Below, piece by piece: positions 35,301 through 40,717 of a stretch of 40,717 bases of DNA. The DNA lies in the NCBI GenBank assembly GCA_938041325.1, contig CALIAG010000042.1, positions 1-40,717 on the forward strand, written 5' to 3'. Position 1 is the first letter of the stretch. The number at the start of each line of letters is the position of its first letter. Origin of the DNA: an uncultured Saprospiraceae bacterium (GTDB taxonomy: Bacteria > Bacteroidota > Bacteroidia > Chitinophagales > Saprospiraceae). The notes beneath the pieces are model-generated. The model saw only the letters and a program-made list of their open reading frames with translations, was not told where the DNA came from and ran no database searches. Both the position numbers and the translations under genes were made by a program.

Positions 35301-35887
35301 GAAATAATCAGCTGACTAAGACTAGCCATATTGCCCATTTCAGCAGGAAGAGAACCAGAAATCTGGTTACCGCCTAACCGCAAGTTGGTCACATTTTCTA
35401 AATTGCCAAAAGTGCTAGGAATATTGCCAGTTATTTGATTAGAAGTTAATGAAAGATTCGTGAGTGTGGTTAAGTCTCCCAATTGTGCTGGGATGCTACC
35501 TTCAAAAAAATTGCTTGTTAAAACCAAAACACGAATATTCGGTAAATCTAGTATTGGAATTTCACCTGTTATATTGTTTTTCGATATATCAAAATAGATA
35601 AGATCCGGCAAAGCTATAGATGGGAGGGTACCAGACAGGTTATTTTCTATCAGTATAATCGAAGTAATTTCTGTTTTATCGCCATTTAATTGCACTCCAA
35701 ACCAAGTCTCTACTGGCTGAGCAAGATCCCAAGTCTCCACCCAATTGGCGCCATCTAAATCATTGTAAATCTCCACCAATTGCAAAGAGTCTTCAGGTGT
35801 AACGGCTTTGGCTTTTTGTAAACCAATTGTCAGCCAACACAGGCTAAAGACTATTATAGAAATTCGATATGTAAAGTATCTTCTCAT
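32357..35887 (-). CDS. Large plant-type LRR surface protein with T9SS type A sorting tail
   Basis: A 1176-residue secreted protein. The signal peptide ends near LQKAKA (about 29). Residues about 70-430 are around fifteen 24-residue leucine-rich repeats of the plant-specific class, with the pattern LGNLxNLTxLxLxxNxLxGxIP (for example LTGSIPDEFENLSNLESLFL). A Cys-containing segment and carboxypeptidase-like and beta-sandwich regions follow. A DUF7619-type region (about 860-1000) includes NDKTGYPFGLG, EYKIRFQNTGTDTAFYV and YFDFNPPIITN. The last roughly 75 residues are a T9SS type A sorting domain, from IQPNPFSENIEL to LPDGIYWISL and the basic end KKIIKRE. It should be exported by T9SS and kept on the surface or released, with a binding role for the LRR solenoid. 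It stands alone, with a possible terminator about 220 bases downstream. Confidence 0.88.
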   Translation of the reverse strand: MRRYFTYRISIIVFSLCWLTIGLQKAKAVTPEDSLQLVEIYNDLDGANWVETWDLAQPVETWFGVQLNGDKTEITSIILIENNLSGTLPSIALPDLIYFDISKNNITGEIPILDLPNIRVLVLTSNFFEGSIPAQLGDLTTLTNLSLTSNQITGNIPSTFGNLENVTNLRLGGNQISGSLPAEMGNMASLSQLIISVNQLTGSIPDEFENLSNLESLFLRDNQLTGPIPAFLGNMISLKQLDLSGNELIGMIPAELGNLMNLTTLSLNRNNLIGGIPESLGNLINLSLINLSNNGLTGDISPSFGNWSLLNFLFFGSNELTGSIPETFGNLSNARTINLNENSLTGMLPATLGNLQSMTVLEVSDNNFTGPIPSSFSNLVELQAFFADNNNLSGELPTFENTLNLNNLNLSYNNFTGPIPDWGHLNILGLVNLSFTQLSGCYPLWTCEVGSFIATGTPGLPYGGSDMEFISFCENPSFQFGSPCNDSDSLTVGEVIQPDCSCSTSNSFTNFVEGQMYYDSLENCEIDNGELELRLEGWMVTASNGTDVYYDVTDSLGQYKIFADTGLYVFQVEVPNAYWGVCPGIQSSPLAFDSLAETLMLDVPIQANYDCSIMNVDIGTPFLRRCFENNYRLFYRNEGTVAAEDAYIEVYFDEYIVINSSNPPWTSREGQLLTYDLGDVPLGGTGRFDINVIVDCDSTVLGQTHCVEAHVFPDSICLPPNTFWDGSTITVEGECDQDSVHFTISNSGLQNMEQTLSYIIIEDDLIDNIGTFLLEAQESSVISIKSSGATYRMEAQQAPNHPTNTAPSATVEGCVESNMPFSLGFVNVFSEDDADPFISIDCQANIGAYDPNDKTGYPFGLGTSHLIDTSTTLEYKIRFQNTGTDTAFYVSILDTISTHLNASTIRMGAASHDYNWNILADNVLQINFDNIMLPDSNINEVASHGFVKFKIDQQSSNPPGTIINNKAAIYFDFNPPIITNQTDHMIEDKLIVYDTLNQAFCNHWFYQNDTSFTLHAVFEYYEIFQYNSIDLLEEEPLVIDTLLNFAEAYQGVFYDSDTTLVQTYTSSEGCDSTVIVNLGFLTGLKEINSNVNVQIQPNPFSENIELILNIDEAIELSQLKVYNGLGQAVLVKTLNRIFNNGQHSIPIDLKNLPDGIYWISLAGSGLTTTKKIIKRE

Positions 35888-36053
35888 GTTTTTTCGTTGC
35901 TTAGGTCAAAGATGCGCAGGTATTGAGGTAATAAAAAGTACTAATTTTAATCTTTCTAGAGTAGATTTTGATAAAAAAGCAGTTTTTTATGTTTAAAATC
36001 GCTAATTTTCTAGAAATATTATTGAATAAATTGAATTCATTTTTTCAAAAAAA

Positions 36054-37466
36054 ATGCAAAAAACAAAGCTTTTCCTTCTATTCTCCAAGCTTTCTAAGTG
36101 GGAAACAAACCATTTTGAAGCTTTTTTGACTTCTCCTTATTTTAATAAAAGAAAAGATGTCATACAACTATTCCATTTTTTAAAGGAAAAGCAAGTCAAG
36201 AAGGAGGCCGTAATCGCTAAACAAGATGCCTATTTTTCAGCGTATCCGAAAAAAGAATTTCAAGAAAAAGAAGCTTATCTCTTATTTAGTTATTTGTATA
36301 AACTCTTAGAAGAATTTTTATCGCTTCAACAGATACGAAAAGACAAAGCGCTTATAAAGCTCTACACTGCCAGGGCTTATCAAGAGTTGAAACTAAGCAA
36401 GGGCTTCGAACAAAAGATTTCTGAATCAAAAAACATTTTGAACAAAAGTAATTTGCGCAATAGTGAGTATTTGCGAAAAAATTATGATTTAGAAAACGAG
36501 TATTATAATTACTTAGGCAGCAATCAAAGATCTGGTGAAAATAACTTGGAAGCATTGGGGAATGCTTTTGATATCTATTACATCTCCGAAAAAATTCGAC
36601 ATCACTGTTTTCAATTGTCCCACCAAGCTGTATCTGGAAAGGAGTATAAAAGTAAAATGCTCGATCAAATTATTTCCATTGTTGAAAATGATGTTGCTTA
36701 TTTAGAGTATCCACCAATTGCTGTATATTTCTTTTACTACAAAGCTCTTTCTTCTCAAGATGATGATTCTAATTTTGTAAAATTTCGGCAAACGATAGAT
36801 GAGTTCGAAAAGCATTTTACTTCTACAGAATTGAGGGATATTTATTTAGCGGCGATTAATGTTTGCATCCGTCGTGCAAATCAAGGCGGATTGGTTTATG
36901 TCTCTGAAACTTTTGAATTGTATAAAACTGGTATTGAAAAAAACATACTGATAGAGAACGGCGAATTGTCTCCTTTTGCATTTAAAAACATTATGTCAGC
37001 TGGTCGAAAATTAGGCAAGTTGGATTACCTAGAATCCTTTATTGCAAAATATCAAAACAATTTAAACTCAAAAGTAAGAAAAGGAATTGTCTGTTATTCT
37101 ACTGCTATTTTACGTTATGAACAAAAGCGGTATCAAGAATCAATGGAACTTTTAAAGGAACTAGAAACAGACGATTATTTATTGACTATAAGTGGGAAAA
37201 CGACTTTGTTAAAGATTTACTATGAGTTAGAAGAATTGGATGCCTTGGAGGCTTTGCTAGAAAGCTTAAGAATTTATTTGCAACGCAATAAACAAATCGG
37301 TTACCATAAGGACGTTTATAAAAACATCATTCAATTGACTAAAAAACTAGTCGCGCTTCCAGCTTATGATAAAAAGAAAAAGAAAGCTTTAATGGAAAAG
37401 GTTATGGTCATGCAGCCTTTGAGTTTTAGAAAATGGTTTTTAGAACAACTGGAAAATAAGCGTTAA
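36054..37466 (+). CDS. Unrecognised helical (TPR-like) cytoplasmic protein
   Basis: A 470-residue protein I do not recognise. It has no signal peptide or membrane segment and is rich in Lys, Glu and Leu. By eye it is almost all alpha-helical, with paired helices such as YSTAILRYEQKRYQESMELL and KTTLLKIYYELEELDALEAL that look like degenerate tetratricopeptide repeats in the C-terminal half. The N-terminal part (KLSKWETNHFEAFLTSPYFN) is a distinctive opening that I recall from uncharacterised Saprospiria proteins, without function. A scaffolding or regulatory role would be a guess. Its stop codon abuts the stop of the convergent cytochrome peroxidase gene with no base between them. Confidence 0.8.
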   Translation: MQKTKLFLLFSKLSKWETNHFEAFLTSPYFNKRKDVIQLFHFLKEKQVKKEAVIAKQDAYFSAYPKKEFQEKEAYLLFSYLYKLLEEFLSLQQIRKDKALIKLYTARAYQELKLSKGFEQKISESKNILNKSNLRNSEYLRKNYDLENEYYNYLGSNQRSGENNLEALGNAFDIYYISEKIRHHCFQLSHQAVSGKEYKSKMLDQIISIVENDVAYLEYPPIAVYFFYYKALSSQDDDSNFVKFRQTIDEFEKHFTSTELRDIYLAAINVCIRRANQGGLVYVSETFELYKTGIEKNILIENGELSPFAFKNIMSAGRKLGKLDYLESFIAKYQNNLNSKVRKGIVCYSTAILRYEQKRYQESMELLKELETDDYLLTISGKTTLLKIYYELEELDALEALLESLRIYLQRNKQIGYHKDVYKNIIQLTKKLVALPAYDKKKKKALMEKVMVMQPLSFRKWFLEQLENKR

Positions 37467-39020
37467 TTATTCCTTTATAATTGTTTTACTAAAAACTTCT
37501 TTCCCAACCTTCAGCTGAAGCAAATACAATCCTTTTTCCAATCCAGAAATATCTATAGTTGAGTCTAAATCGCTTAGCAAACCTTCCTTCAGTATCTTTC
37601 CGTCAACAGAAAATAGTTGATAAGAAATATTTCCTTCACGGATATTTAAAAATTCAACCTGCAAGCTACTTGACGTAGGATTTGGATAAACAATTAACTC
37701 GCTCTGTTGGTTTTGTTCTTTAACATTTACAATATTTTCACAGAATGGATCACTAAACATTTCTTCTTGCAAAAACACCGGATCCGTTAAGGTATTCATG
37801 AAAGCAATAATGTCCGAAATATGGCCTTCTGATAAATCAAATTGTTCCACTTCGCCATCTGGCTCATTATTAATACGTAGGAATCGACTTAATTCGGGTG
37901 TAAAATTAACACTGTCCACAAAAAAACGAACAACTTGATCCAAGGTTTCGTAGCGGCCGTCATGCATATAAGGAGCCGTTACTTCGATGTTGCGCAAGGA
38001 AGGTGTCTTGAATCTCCCCTGCCCTGCTCCTGGGTCGAAAGTCCAGTCTGCATCCAAACCGATGTTTTGTGTTCCGGGTCCGGGCTCTCCAGTAAGGATA
38101 GTTGAAGCGGAAGCTCCTGCCGCAACGCTTCCTATATATGCTGAGGTTTGATGGCAATCTGCACAACCGACAGTTTGAATAAAATCTTCATCGGGATTCA
38201 ATAAACCATATTGTGTTTGAAGTGATTCTTCCAAGCCTTGAAACAAAGCCATTCCCCTCAGTTCTTCACGCGTCAGTACTTCTGCAAACGAATTATCGAC
38301 TTCAGGTGTATTGGGATTATCGGCCAGAGCTTGATCAAAACGAGATTGATAAGAAACTAAAGTTCTTTGGAATTGAGCCAAGGCTTTTGCAATACGATCT
38401 GAAGTAATTTCATCGTCTCCAAAAGCAGCTTCAAATAAAGGTGGATAAAAATCTGTTTCTGCCAACTTATTTTCTAAGATGCTCAGCGACATGCCCATTT
38501 CTATCAAATCAACAATTGGAAAAATTGCTTGACCTTCTAAAGAAATAGCCCGTTCATCCCAAAACATTTTTCCACTGTGATAATAACGGATATTCGACAG
38601 ACCAGGTGCATTTCTATTGGTCAAACCACCTTCAAAACCAACGCTTGCTTTTCGAGGATCTGCAAATGCATTCGCCTGTCGATGGCAAGATGCGCAAGAC
38701 ACTGCGTTATTAATAGACAAGCGTGTATCGTAAAACAAAACTCGTCCAAGCTTTGCTCCTTCATTCGTCAACTGATTGTCTTCTGGAGTATTATTGGCTG
38801 ACACAATGATGCCGTTTGGGTTATTGGGATCAGTGAAATGCGGGGGAAGGTTTGAATCCGCATAGGAAATATAATCGTAATCAATTTCAAGGCAAGGAGC
38901 TGTCAGTGTATCTGGCGGAAGATTGGCCAACTGAATACTTTTTGAAGCATCATTGGTTGAAAAAACTTTAAAAAAAACAATGCACAAAATAGCGCTGAAG
39001 ATGATTTTAAGATATTTCAT
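37467..39020 (-). CDS. Dihaem cytochrome c peroxidase/MauG-family protein with T9SS type A tail
   Basis: A 517-residue exported dihaem protein. A signal peptide covers about the first 22 residues. The peroxidase domain spans about 80-415, with two haem c sites: SCASCH (C109, C112, H113) and GCADCH (C286, C289, H290). Other family segments are GRVLFYDTRLS, FWDERAISLEGQA and APYMHDGRYETLDQVVRFF, the last with a Met that often ligates haem. It may reduce H2O2 or carry out MauG-like oxidation using periplasmic or surface electron donors. The C-terminus (about 440-517) is a T9SS type A sorting domain, from VYPNPTSSSLQVEF to LEKGLYLLQLKV and IIKE. This implies passage through the outer membrane, so the haems would work at the cell surface. 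It directly abuts the convergent gene on its left. Confidence 0.9.
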   Translation of the reverse strand: MKYLKIIFSAILCIVFFKVFSTNDASKSIQLANLPPDTLTAPCLEIDYDYISYADSNLPPHFTDPNNPNGIIVSANNTPEDNQLTNEGAKLGRVLFYDTRLSINNAVSCASCHRQANAFADPRKASVGFEGGLTNRNAPGLSNIRYYHSGKMFWDERAISLEGQAIFPIVDLIEMGMSLSILENKLAETDFYPPLFEAAFGDDEITSDRIAKALAQFQRTLVSYQSRFDQALADNPNTPEVDNSFAEVLTREELRGMALFQGLEESLQTQYGLLNPDEDFIQTVGCADCHQTSAYIGSVAAGASASTILTGEPGPGTQNIGLDADWTFDPGAGQGRFKTPSLRNIEVTAPYMHDGRYETLDQVVRFFVDSVNFTPELSRFLRINNEPDGEVEQFDLSEGHISDIIAFMNTLTDPVFLQEEMFSDPFCENIVNVKEQNQQSELIVYPNPTSSSLQVEFLNIREGNISYQLFSVDGKILKEGLLSDLDSTIDISGLEKGLYLLQLKVGKEVFSKTIIKE

Positions 39021-39035
39021 GAATTGATTCTAACA

Positions 39036-39431
39036 TTATAAACTTATCAAAAAAGATTCGATGGCTTTTTGTTCTGCGCAGTTATATCGTATGATGTAAG
39101 TCTCGACTTTACCTTCATTCGAGATGCTCATGCGACTTGATCCCATCTTGCGTTGCGTCACATGAATCCGTTCATTTTTGATTGCTTTTTTGAATAACAA
39201 TTCTAATTCTGCCATTTGCTCTTCGGTCAACTCCAGCTTTTTCGGTTCTCCTCCACTGTATGTACCAGAGGAGCTTTGGAGTTCGCTAATGGGCGAATAA
39301 GTGAGTTGCGCATCTACAATTCGATAACTATTTCCAAACTTATCAGCATAATTTATAGTCATGGTTTTTTGATTTTGTATCAAGCAAGTATTCAATAACA
39401 GAATTGAGTAAAAGAGAAGAATTATTTTCAT
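39036..39431 (-). CDS. Small hypothetical lipoprotein
   Basis: A 131-residue protein from ATG 39431 (MKIILLFYSILLLNTC). A GTG 24 bases upstream is less likely because the hydrophobic signal starts at the ATG. The lipobox LLNTC suggests lipid attachment at Cys16. The mature part is mixed alpha/beta with a charged helix (LTEEQMAELELLFKKAIKNE) and a single further Cys near the end (RYNCAEQKAIESFL). No family is recognised. It begins 43 bases after the stop of the phosphatase-like lipoprotein gene and ends 15 bases before the peroxidase start, so all three may form one transcript. Confidence 0.7.
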   Translation of the reverse strand: MKIILLFYSILLLNTCLIQNQKTMTINYADKFGNSYRIVDAQLTYSPISELQSSSGTYSGGEPKKLELTEEQMAELELLFKKAIKNERIHVTQRKMGSSRMSISNEGKVETYIIRYNCAEQKAIESFLISL

Positions 39432-39474
39432 TGCTAAAGAATATGGGGTGTTCACTCGAATTTATAAAGATCAT

Positions 39475-39939
39475 TTATTTTTCAAGAAGCTGTTCTGTCA
39501 ATACCCTTACTTTTGCTTCTATAGAATTGCGTGCCTTATCATAATCCTTACTTATTGACGGAGTTCCGTTCCATTGTTCCAGGTTTTTCTCGGAAGAATC
39601 ATTCTCCGGCAATGAACAATCAAAAGTGACAATTTTATGCGCTTTTGCTATATCGTTGTTGGAAACTTTTTCAGGTTTCCAATTATCGATTTGAAAATCA
39701 TCTTTTGCCAATCCCGAAATGGTTTCTTTTGTGAGTACTTTGTCTGGCTCTGTTCCTCTAAAAACGGCGTGGTAATTTAAGTTTTTTTCTTTTGCTATTT
39801 TATTAAAATAAGCTGCTGCAATTGGGCTTCTTGCTGCGCCATGCGTACAAACAAACAGAACTTCTTTTGATTCTTCTTTCTGTCCGCAACTAATAAAAAG
39901 GGAAACAAGAAAAATAATCGTTAATATTTTCTTAGCCAT
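39475..39939 (-). CDS. Lipoprotein of the low-molecular-weight phosphatase/arsenate reductase family
   Basis: A 154-residue protein with the LMW-PTP/ArsC fold after a lipoprotein signal. The signal is MAKKILTIIFLVSLFISCGQ, with lipobox FISC and Cys18 as the attachment site. The catalytic P-loop is LFVCTHGAARSPIAAAYF, giving the C-x5-R-S motif (C31, R37, S38). A distal SISKDYDKARNSI (D132, D134) matches the region of the acid or the ArsC C-terminal loop. The pattern looks closer to arsenate-reductase-like members than to true tyrosine phosphatases. One more cysteine, C108, could form a redox pair. Family members normally act in the cytoplasm, so a lipid-anchored periplasmic form is unusual. 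Function is uncertain. Confidence 0.8.
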   Translation of the reverse strand: MAKKILTIIFLVSLFISCGQKEESKEVLFVCTHGAARSPIAAAYFNKIAKEKNLNYHAVFRGTEPDKVLTKETISGLAKDDFQIDNWKPEKVSNNDIAKAHKIVTFDCSLPENDSSEKNLEQWNGTPSISKDYDKARNSIEAKVRVLTEQLLEK

Positions 39940-40055
39940 ATTTTTGTTTACTTTCTTTTTGAAAAAAGAAATCGTTCGAATTGAAATTGTATAACAATCA
40001 ATTCTTTGCCTAAAATACTCCGATTTTTATTCAATCTATAAGAATTGCCCTTTTC

Positions 40056-40130
40056 AATTCGACAGAAAGTCGACTATTAAAGATTAAGATTGTTGTCTTT
40101 TAAGCGTGTGGTTTTTAATCCTGTCGAATT
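40056..40130. repeat. Nested inverted repeat in intergenic region
   Basis: A perfect 10-base inverted repeat, AATTCGACAG (40056-40065) and CTGTCGAATT (40121-40130), encloses an inner imperfect pair, TTAAAGA and TCTTTTAA. The left arm also overlaps a small hairpin TCGAC/GTCGA. The structure lies in the 253-base gap between the phosphatase-like lipoprotein and the FISUMP gene, neither end being close enough to a T run for a clear terminator. It could be a structured RNA element or a mobile-element remnant. Confidence 0.35.
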
Positions 40131-40192
40131 TGACGGGTTTGGAAGTTGAATCAACATGGGCTAGCAAATGACCTCTATTTGTGCTAGTTCTG

Positions 40193-40717
40193 CTAAAAAG
40201 ATTCTTTTATACAACGGCAGGATTGTCCCGTATCATTGCTTCTAAAATTTCTTGAGAAGTGAGTCTTCTTCCCACAGCTATCAAACTGAAAGGTGTAAGG
40301 CAATGATTCTCCTTTTTTAGTCGAAGTCCAGAATTCCTGCCTGCATTCTAGGTTTATGAAGTCTCCAAAAGGCATTCTTACTCCACCTTTTCCATCTGTG
40401 AATCCAATCGAAAGTAGATTTTCAAAGATAGCATGTCGTTGCTTTGAGGTCCATTTACTATATTTTGGCTTCTCTTCTATTTCTGTTTCATTAGGCAAAA
40501 ATTTATATAAATCTGCCATGATTTTCCATTCCTCTTCAGAAGGTATTTTCCATCCTTTTGGGCAAGCTATGGATGCTGCTTCCCAGTGATACAATTTTCC
40601 AAAATTTGAACAATTGCCTTCTTTCTCATCAAAACACCAAGAATTATCTGTTTTGTAATTTAGGTTTTCTGCCATCCAATATCGTCCGTCTTTCAACTTC
40701 CTGACTTTGTAGCTTTG
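40193..40717 (-). CDS. FISUMP-domain protein (TIGR02145-like), N-terminus cut by window edge
   Basis: The open frame runs off the right edge; a TTG at 40696 is not a real start because the reading frame continues upstream (QSYKVRKLKDGRYWMAENLN). The visible 175 residues match the Fibrobacter succinogenes major paralogous (FISUMP) domain common in Bacteroidota: DGRYWMAENLNY, CSNFGKLYHWEAA, CPKGWKIPSEEEWKIMADL, FWTSTKKGE and a terminal SCRCIKESF. Several cysteines probably form disulfides. Members are exported and carry a lipoprotein or T9SS signal at the missing end. They resemble C-type-lectin/formylglycine-enzyme-like folds; the function is unknown. Confidence 0.8.
   Translation of the reverse strand, partial: QSYKVRKLKDGRYWMAENLNYKTDNSWCFDEKEGNCSNFGKLYHWEAASIACPKGWKIPSEEEWKIMADLYKFLPNETEIEEKPKYSKWTSKQRHAIFENLLSIGFTDGKGGVRMPFGDFINLECRQEFWTSTKKGESLPYTFQFDSCGKKTHFSRNFRSNDTGQSCRCIKESF

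Noticed and set aside
39475-39939. Wzb phosphatase partner of the Wzc-like protein
   Set aside because: It is about 28 kb from the polysaccharide operon, has a lipoprotein signal placing it outside the cytoplasm, and the Wzc-like tail lacks the tyrosine cluster it would act on.

Overview
The window is AT-rich DNA that reads as part of a Bacteroidota chromosome, most likely a marine or aquatic relative of Saprospiria/Cytophagia. This rests on four predicted type IX secretion (T9SS) cargo proteins (two with CHU_C/type B tails, two with type A tails), a PorP/SprF-like protein, DUF983 and DUF7009-like proteins, and the near absence of Shine-Dalgarno sequences. I see no tRNA, rRNA, CRISPR array, phage module or intact insertion sequence.

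Region 1 (1-12580, all minus strand) is a Wzx/Wzy-type exopolysaccharide operon, transcribed right to left. The order is Wza-like export lipoprotein, Wzc-like chain-length regulator, Wzx flippase, GT4 glycosyltransferase, Wzy polymerase, an APH-fold kinase-like protein, a nucleotidyltransferase/thymidylate-kinase-like fusion, a hexapeptide acyltransferase, a GT4 enzyme, and a GT4 enzyme cut by the left edge. From Wzx onward the genes overlap or lie within a few bases of each other. Region 2 (12581-17444) holds a perfect intrinsic terminator, a PorP/SprF-TSP3-OmpA fusion and, upstream of it on the same strand, a six-bladed NHL propeller/Ig/PKD/CHU_C surface protein.

Region 3 (17445-23276) combines polysaccharide initiation with signalling. 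It contains a DUF1972-type glycosyltransferase, a WecA-like polyprenyl-phosphate sugar-1-phosphate transferase, a membrane-tethered receiver protein overlapping it by one base, and, convergent with these, an H-NOX nitric-oxide sensor paired with a soluble hybrid histidine kinase ending in an HPt domain. This looks like a NO-responsive phosphorelay placed beside the initiating enzyme of the exopolysaccharide system. A second, closely similar copy of the NHL/CHU_C protein (23277-25646) closes the region, so two long direct repeats bracket it.

Region 4 (25885-29799, plus strand) is an SSS-family sodium symporter, a YdhF-like aldo-keto reductase and an SsuD-like FMNH2-dependent monooxygenase. The set resembles a minimal sulfoquinovose/organosulfonate desulfonation module. 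Region 5 (29800-40717) is mixed: an ICMT/NnrU-like membrane protein, a DUF983/DUF7009-like pair divergent from an ArsR regulator, a large plant-type LRR T9SS protein, an unrecognised helical protein, a T9SS-sorted dihaem peroxidase, a small lipoprotein, a lipoprotein version of a low-molecular-weight phosphatase/arsenate reductase, and a FISUMP-domain protein cut by the right edge.

All family assignments come from reading motifs by eye; no database search was run. Start codons were moved inward in several genes where the family N-terminus, a signal peptide or the gene spacing pointed to a later start.
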